Source: Thermoplasmata archaeon
Lineage (GTDB): Archaea; Thermoplasmatota; E2; UBA202; JdFR-43
DNA: 7,228 nucleotides
Reading direction: 5' to 3'
Assembly (NCBI GenBank): GCA_021158865.1
Contig: JAGGSX010000149.1
Location: 1 to 7,228, forward strand
The notes below the pieces were generated by a model. It was not told the origin of the DNA. It did not search any database and was given only the letters and a program-made list of their open reading frames with translations. Each line of letters opens with the position of its first letter. Within the stretch, counting starts at the first letter, position 1. Below, one piece after another: positions 4,514-7,228 of the stretch. The translations under genes were made by a program, and so were the position numbers.

Positions 4514-6181
4514 CTACATCTCTTCTAAAGCTTCGATTCCAAGCAAATTTAAGCTGCTTGCCAATATTTGTTTTGAAGCATTCACCAAAGCAAGTCTATC
4601 CTGTTCCTCTTTGCTTCCTATGACTTTACAATCTCTATAAAATGCATTAAAATCTGAAGCAAGCTTATATGCATATTCTGCAACTATTGCAGGATTTCTA
4701 TTATTGATAGCCTTTCTAACAAAATTTGGGAATTTTGCAATTGTTTTTATCAGCTTTATCTCAGATGGATGATTGAATGAATAATTGCTCTTTTCCTTAA
4801 TTTCTGCTTTTTTCAATATTGAACAGCATCTTGCATGGGCATATTGAATGAAAGGAGCTGATTCACCTTCAAAATTTAGAGCATCTTCCCATTTAAATAC
4901 TATGCTTTTATCAGGATTAACTTTAATTATATTATATCTTATTGCTCCAATTCCTACATTCTGTGAAATATAATCTATTTTTTCTCTGCCCATATTTCTG
5001 TTTCTTATTTCTTTTTTCGCTCTTTCAATACTTTCTTCAATTAAATCATCCAAATAAATGACTTTTCCTCTCCTCGTTGACATTCTTCCTTCTGGAAGGG
5101 AAACAAATGAATAAAAAACAACTTCCGGCAATTTTTCATTTAGAAGTTTCAATGCTATCCTGACTTGCTCTGCCTCCAGTTTATGGTCCTCTCCAAGAAT
5201 ATCAATAAGCATATCTGCTCTTTCTCCTTTCCATATATGATACGCTATATCTCTTGCTGCATATAATGATGTGCCATCGCTTCTTGTCAAAAAAAATTTT
5301 TTACTTCTTCCATGAATACCAAAATCTTCTAAATCAAGATAAATTGCTCTTCCATCCTTTTTTGCATATTTAAGAGATGCAAGTTTATTTATTATGTTAT
5401 ATACATCTCCATTAATTACAAATTTTGATTCTTCCACAAATTCATCTATCGAAATGTTTATTTGATGCAAGCTTTCAATAATTCCGTTCAATACTGGCTT
5501 ATAAACTTTTTTTATTTCTTCCAAAACTTTTTTATCTCCTTCCTCACATTTTTTTATTATGTTACTTATTTCATCTCTAATTTTTTCATCTTCTTCCATT
5601 AATTTTGCTGCTTCTTGATAAAATTTAACATATTTATAGTGCAATCTTTTTTCATCGCTCCTTATTTTTAAATTTTTTATCCCCCATAAAAGAATTGCAA
5701 CCTGTTTCCCCATATCATCTACATAATATTGTGTCTTAACATCATATCCTCCAAATTTTAGTATCCTTGCGATTGAATCTCCTATAATCGGATTTCTTGC
5801 TCTTCCGATATGAAGCGGACCGGTGGGATTTGCAGATGTATGTTCAACTATGACAGTAATATTTTTCTTCTTTCCTTTTCCAAAATCTTTCCCTACTTCT
5901 TTAACAACATTCGCCAGCTCTTTTATATTTATATGAAAATTTACGTATCCATTTATGGCTTCAACTTTCCCAATCCATTTTCCATGCCCAATATTTTTTG
6001 CTATGTCTTCAGCAATTTTATCAGGTGGCTTTTTAAAAATTTTTGAAAGATGGAAGCATGGAAAGGCTAAATCAGCAATTTCTTCTTTCGGCTCTTCAAT
6101 TTTCGCATTAGGGTAGCCCCTCTCTGCGAGTTTTTGCCTTACTTCTCTTTCAAATTCATCAAATGGATATTTCATGTCCAT
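4514..6181 (-). CDS. argS: Arginyl-tRNA synthetase
   Basis: A class I synthetase charging tRNA-Arg with arginine in the cytoplasm. It has 555 residues, normal for the family. The N-terminal additional domain is about 1-105, ending near 'GYVNFHI' (78-84). The catalytic core begins with TSANPTGPLHIGRARN (115-130), where HIGR (124-127) replaces HIGH. YYVDDMGKQ (152-160), LTRSDGTSLYAARDIAYH (298-315) and GEDHK (330-334) are ArgRS-specific. RMSTR (366-370) stands at the KMSKS site; ArgRS often has a degenerate one. The all-helical DALR anticodon-binding domain starts near 440 (SAPFIQYAHARC) and ends with the typical 'LLGIEALEEM'. Start choice: ATG at 6181 overlaps the peptidase gene by 10 bases. 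A second ATG at 6175 (codon 3) forms a 4-base ATGA overlap, the usual arrangement for coupled translation, and may be the true start. No Shine-Dalgarno precedes either. Confidence 0.97.
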   Translation of the reverse strand: MDMKYPFDEFEREVRQKLAERGYPNAKIEEPKEEIADLAFPCFHLSKIFKKPPDKIAEDIAKNIGHGKWIGKVEAINGYVNFHINIKELANVVKEVGKDFGKGKKKNITVIVEHTSANPTGPLHIGRARNPIIGDSIARILKFGGYDVKTQYYVDDMGKQVAILLWGIKNLKIRSDEKRLHYKYVKFYQEAAKLMEEDEKIRDEISNIIKKCEEGDKKVLEEIKKVYKPVLNGIIESLHQINISIDEFVEESKFVINGDVYNIINKLASLKYAKKDGRAIYLDLEDFGIHGRSKKFFLTRSDGTSLYAARDIAYHIWKGERADMLIDILGEDHKLEAEQVRIALKLLNEKLPEVVFYSFVSLPEGRMSTRRGKVIYLDDLIEESIERAKKEIRNRNMGREKIDYISQNVGIGAIRYNIIKVNPDKSIVFKWEDALNFEGESAPFIQYAHARCCSILKKAEIKEKSNYSFNHPSEIKLIKTIAKFPNFVRKAINNRNPAIVAEYAYKLASDFNAFYRDCKVIGSKEEQDRLALVNASKQILASSLNLLGIEALEEM

Positions 6182-7228
6182 GGATTAAATGCAGGGTCGC
6201 CATATAAATTGAATTCATGCAGGCAATGATATTTTTTGTGCAAATATCTGTCATATTCAAATTTTGGTTTTATTTTATAATGATGTTCATAAATCATTTT
6301 GTCTATTATCTTGCAGCCCGTCGATATGAGCGGCGGCGTCCATAGGAATGAGGAATTTGCATCCTTTTGCAAGTATCTGTCTTTTGCGTTTCTCAAAGCC
6401 ATGCCAACAGTGCTGTCATTGTTTATCAAATTAAGAATAAAATCTTGTGCTATAACTCCTCCGAAGTGCAATTTTGGATATTCACCGTTTTTCTTCAAAT
6501 TGAGCCATGCATCAACAAATCCTTTTGCTCCAAATCCTTTGAATATCAAGCCTGGTTCAAGATAGCCCGGGTCTGCTGTTACTCTGCTTGCAGCAACAAA
6601 TGCATTAACTCCAGCATGCAAATATGCCTGAGATAAACAATTTTCTGGTTGCAAACCATCTATTCTGCCAACTATACAACTTTCTACATATACCACGGAT
6701 GGACCAAAATTCATATTCTCAACATTTCTAACATCATAACTTCCCATGCTTGATAATCCGCTTCCCATGTAATAAAATCTTGATATTGTTGTAAATGGTG
6801 GAAAACCTCTTGCGTCGAGTAAAACATCTCCAGATTCATATAAATAGTAAAAGCCATGATTGAAAACAAATATTATGTTACTCCCTTCCTGATATTTTCC
6901 ACCCTTAACAACATTTTTTCCACTTATTGATTCAAGAAGATGGGGAAATAGTATATATTTTCTCCCATAATCTGATAAATTTTCAAAACCCTGACGCTGG
7001 GAAGAAAGCAGCATCGTACTTTTAACGTTGAAGCCTCCTTCTCGCAAGTCATGCGAAATATGCAAATTTGTGAAATAGCTTTCCCCACTTGGCCATTTTG
7101 TAGGCTCTTCTCCTCCACTAATCATATTGGATATTGTGGTGAGCAATGGAACCCATTGAAACTCCAAGCCAGCGCCAGTTTGAACTGTTGCATTGTTTTT
7201 CCAATCTCCAAGTTTATTTATTATTTCA
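6172..7228 (-). CDS. C25 (gingipain-like) family cysteine peptidase, 5' part outside the window
   Basis: The reading frame is open to the window edge: 351 residues are visible and the true start lies beyond 7228. The TTG at 7165-7167 is not a credible start because coding-like sequence (GDWKNNATVQTGAG) continues upstream of it. Clan CD features are visible. 'IIFVFNHG' carries the likely catalytic His (codon 6856-6858). 'VVYVESCIVG' carries the likely nucleophile Cys (codon 6676-6678). Between them is a typical 60-residue spacing, followed by 'AYLHAGVNAFVAASRVT' as in gingipain-type folds. The end 'HEFNLYGDPAFNPWT' is the usual C-terminus of the C25 domain in archaeal and bacterial members. 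These enzymes are normally secreted, so a signal peptide and propeptide are expected in the missing part. No C-terminal anchor or sorting domain follows. The stop overlaps argS, so the two are co-transcribed. Confidence 0.85.
   Translation of the reverse strand, partial: EIINKLGDWKNNATVQTGAGLEFQWVPLLTTISNMISGGEEPTKWPSGESYFTNLHISHDLREGGFNVKSTMLLSSQRQGFENLSDYGRKYILFPHLLESISGKNVVKGGKYQEGSNIIFVFNHGFYYLYESGDVLLDARGFPPFTTISRFYYMGSGLSSMGSYDVRNVENMNFGPSVVYVESCIVGRIDGLQPENCLSQAYLHAGVNAFVAASRVTADPGYLEPGLIFKGFGAKGFVDAWLNLKKNGEYPKLHFGGVIAQDFILNLINNDSTVGMALRNAKDRYLQKDANSSFLWTPPLISTGCKIIDKMIYEHHYKIKPKFEYDRYLHKKYHCLHEFNLYGDPAFNPWT

Noticed and set aside
7165..7167. TTG as the start of the C25 peptidase.
   Set aside because: The frame continues upstream without a stop to the window edge and still reads as protein; a C25 enzyme also needs more N-terminal sequence.
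1..7228. CRISPR array, C/D-box RNA, rRNA or riboswitch.
   Set aside because: No regularly spaced repeats, no paired C and D boxes in the non-coding stretches, and no conserved RNA structure other than the tRNA was seen.

Overview
The window is A+T-rich archaeal DNA. The evidence for Archaea is a class II tRNA-Leu with no encoded CCA that is interrupted by a bulge-helix-bulge intron, TATA boxes placed about 25-30 bases before start codons (leaderless or nearly leaderless mRNAs), use of GTG starts, and an archaeal-style ArgRS and PurC. A euryarchaeote near the Thermoplasmatota is plausible, because gingipain-like C25 peptidases and duplicated wHTH regulators are familiar there, but that placement is inference.

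Layout. Left (50-1188, + strand): a regulator made of two tandem copies of a winged-HTH unit, followed after 2 bases by tRNA-Leu(UAG). The tRNA carries a 14-nt intron in its T-loop. Middle (about 1190-2900): a low-density region that looks like a genomic scrapyard. It holds a decayed gene for an extracellular Ig-like protein, readable across three frames with two stops. It also holds an intact orphan HTH gene on the minus strand with a palindromic TATA box, an ambiguous stretch readable as a small broken + gene or as a 57-residue hydrophobic - ORF, and an orphan + gene with a ribbon-helix-helix-like N-terminus behind its own promoter. I see no terminal inverted repeats, transposase or integrase, so no complete mobile element can be claimed.

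Right (2905-7228, all - strand): a compact gene string, transcribed right to left: a C25-family cysteine peptidase (5' end outside the window), argS, a four-CBS-motif protein and purC. The peptidase and argS overlap, CBS-purC are 4 bases apart, and argS-CBS are 36 bases apart, so one transcript is likely, with its promoter outside the window. CBS pairs commonly bind adenine nucleotides, so the CBS protein next to purC could link nucleotide status to purine synthesis; this is inference.

The strongest unusual observation is the tRNA-Leu T-loop intron, for which a complete bulge-helix-bulge can be drawn and whose removal restores a perfect consensus T-loop. The second is the multi-frame surface-protein relic that fills what would otherwise look like empty intergenic space.
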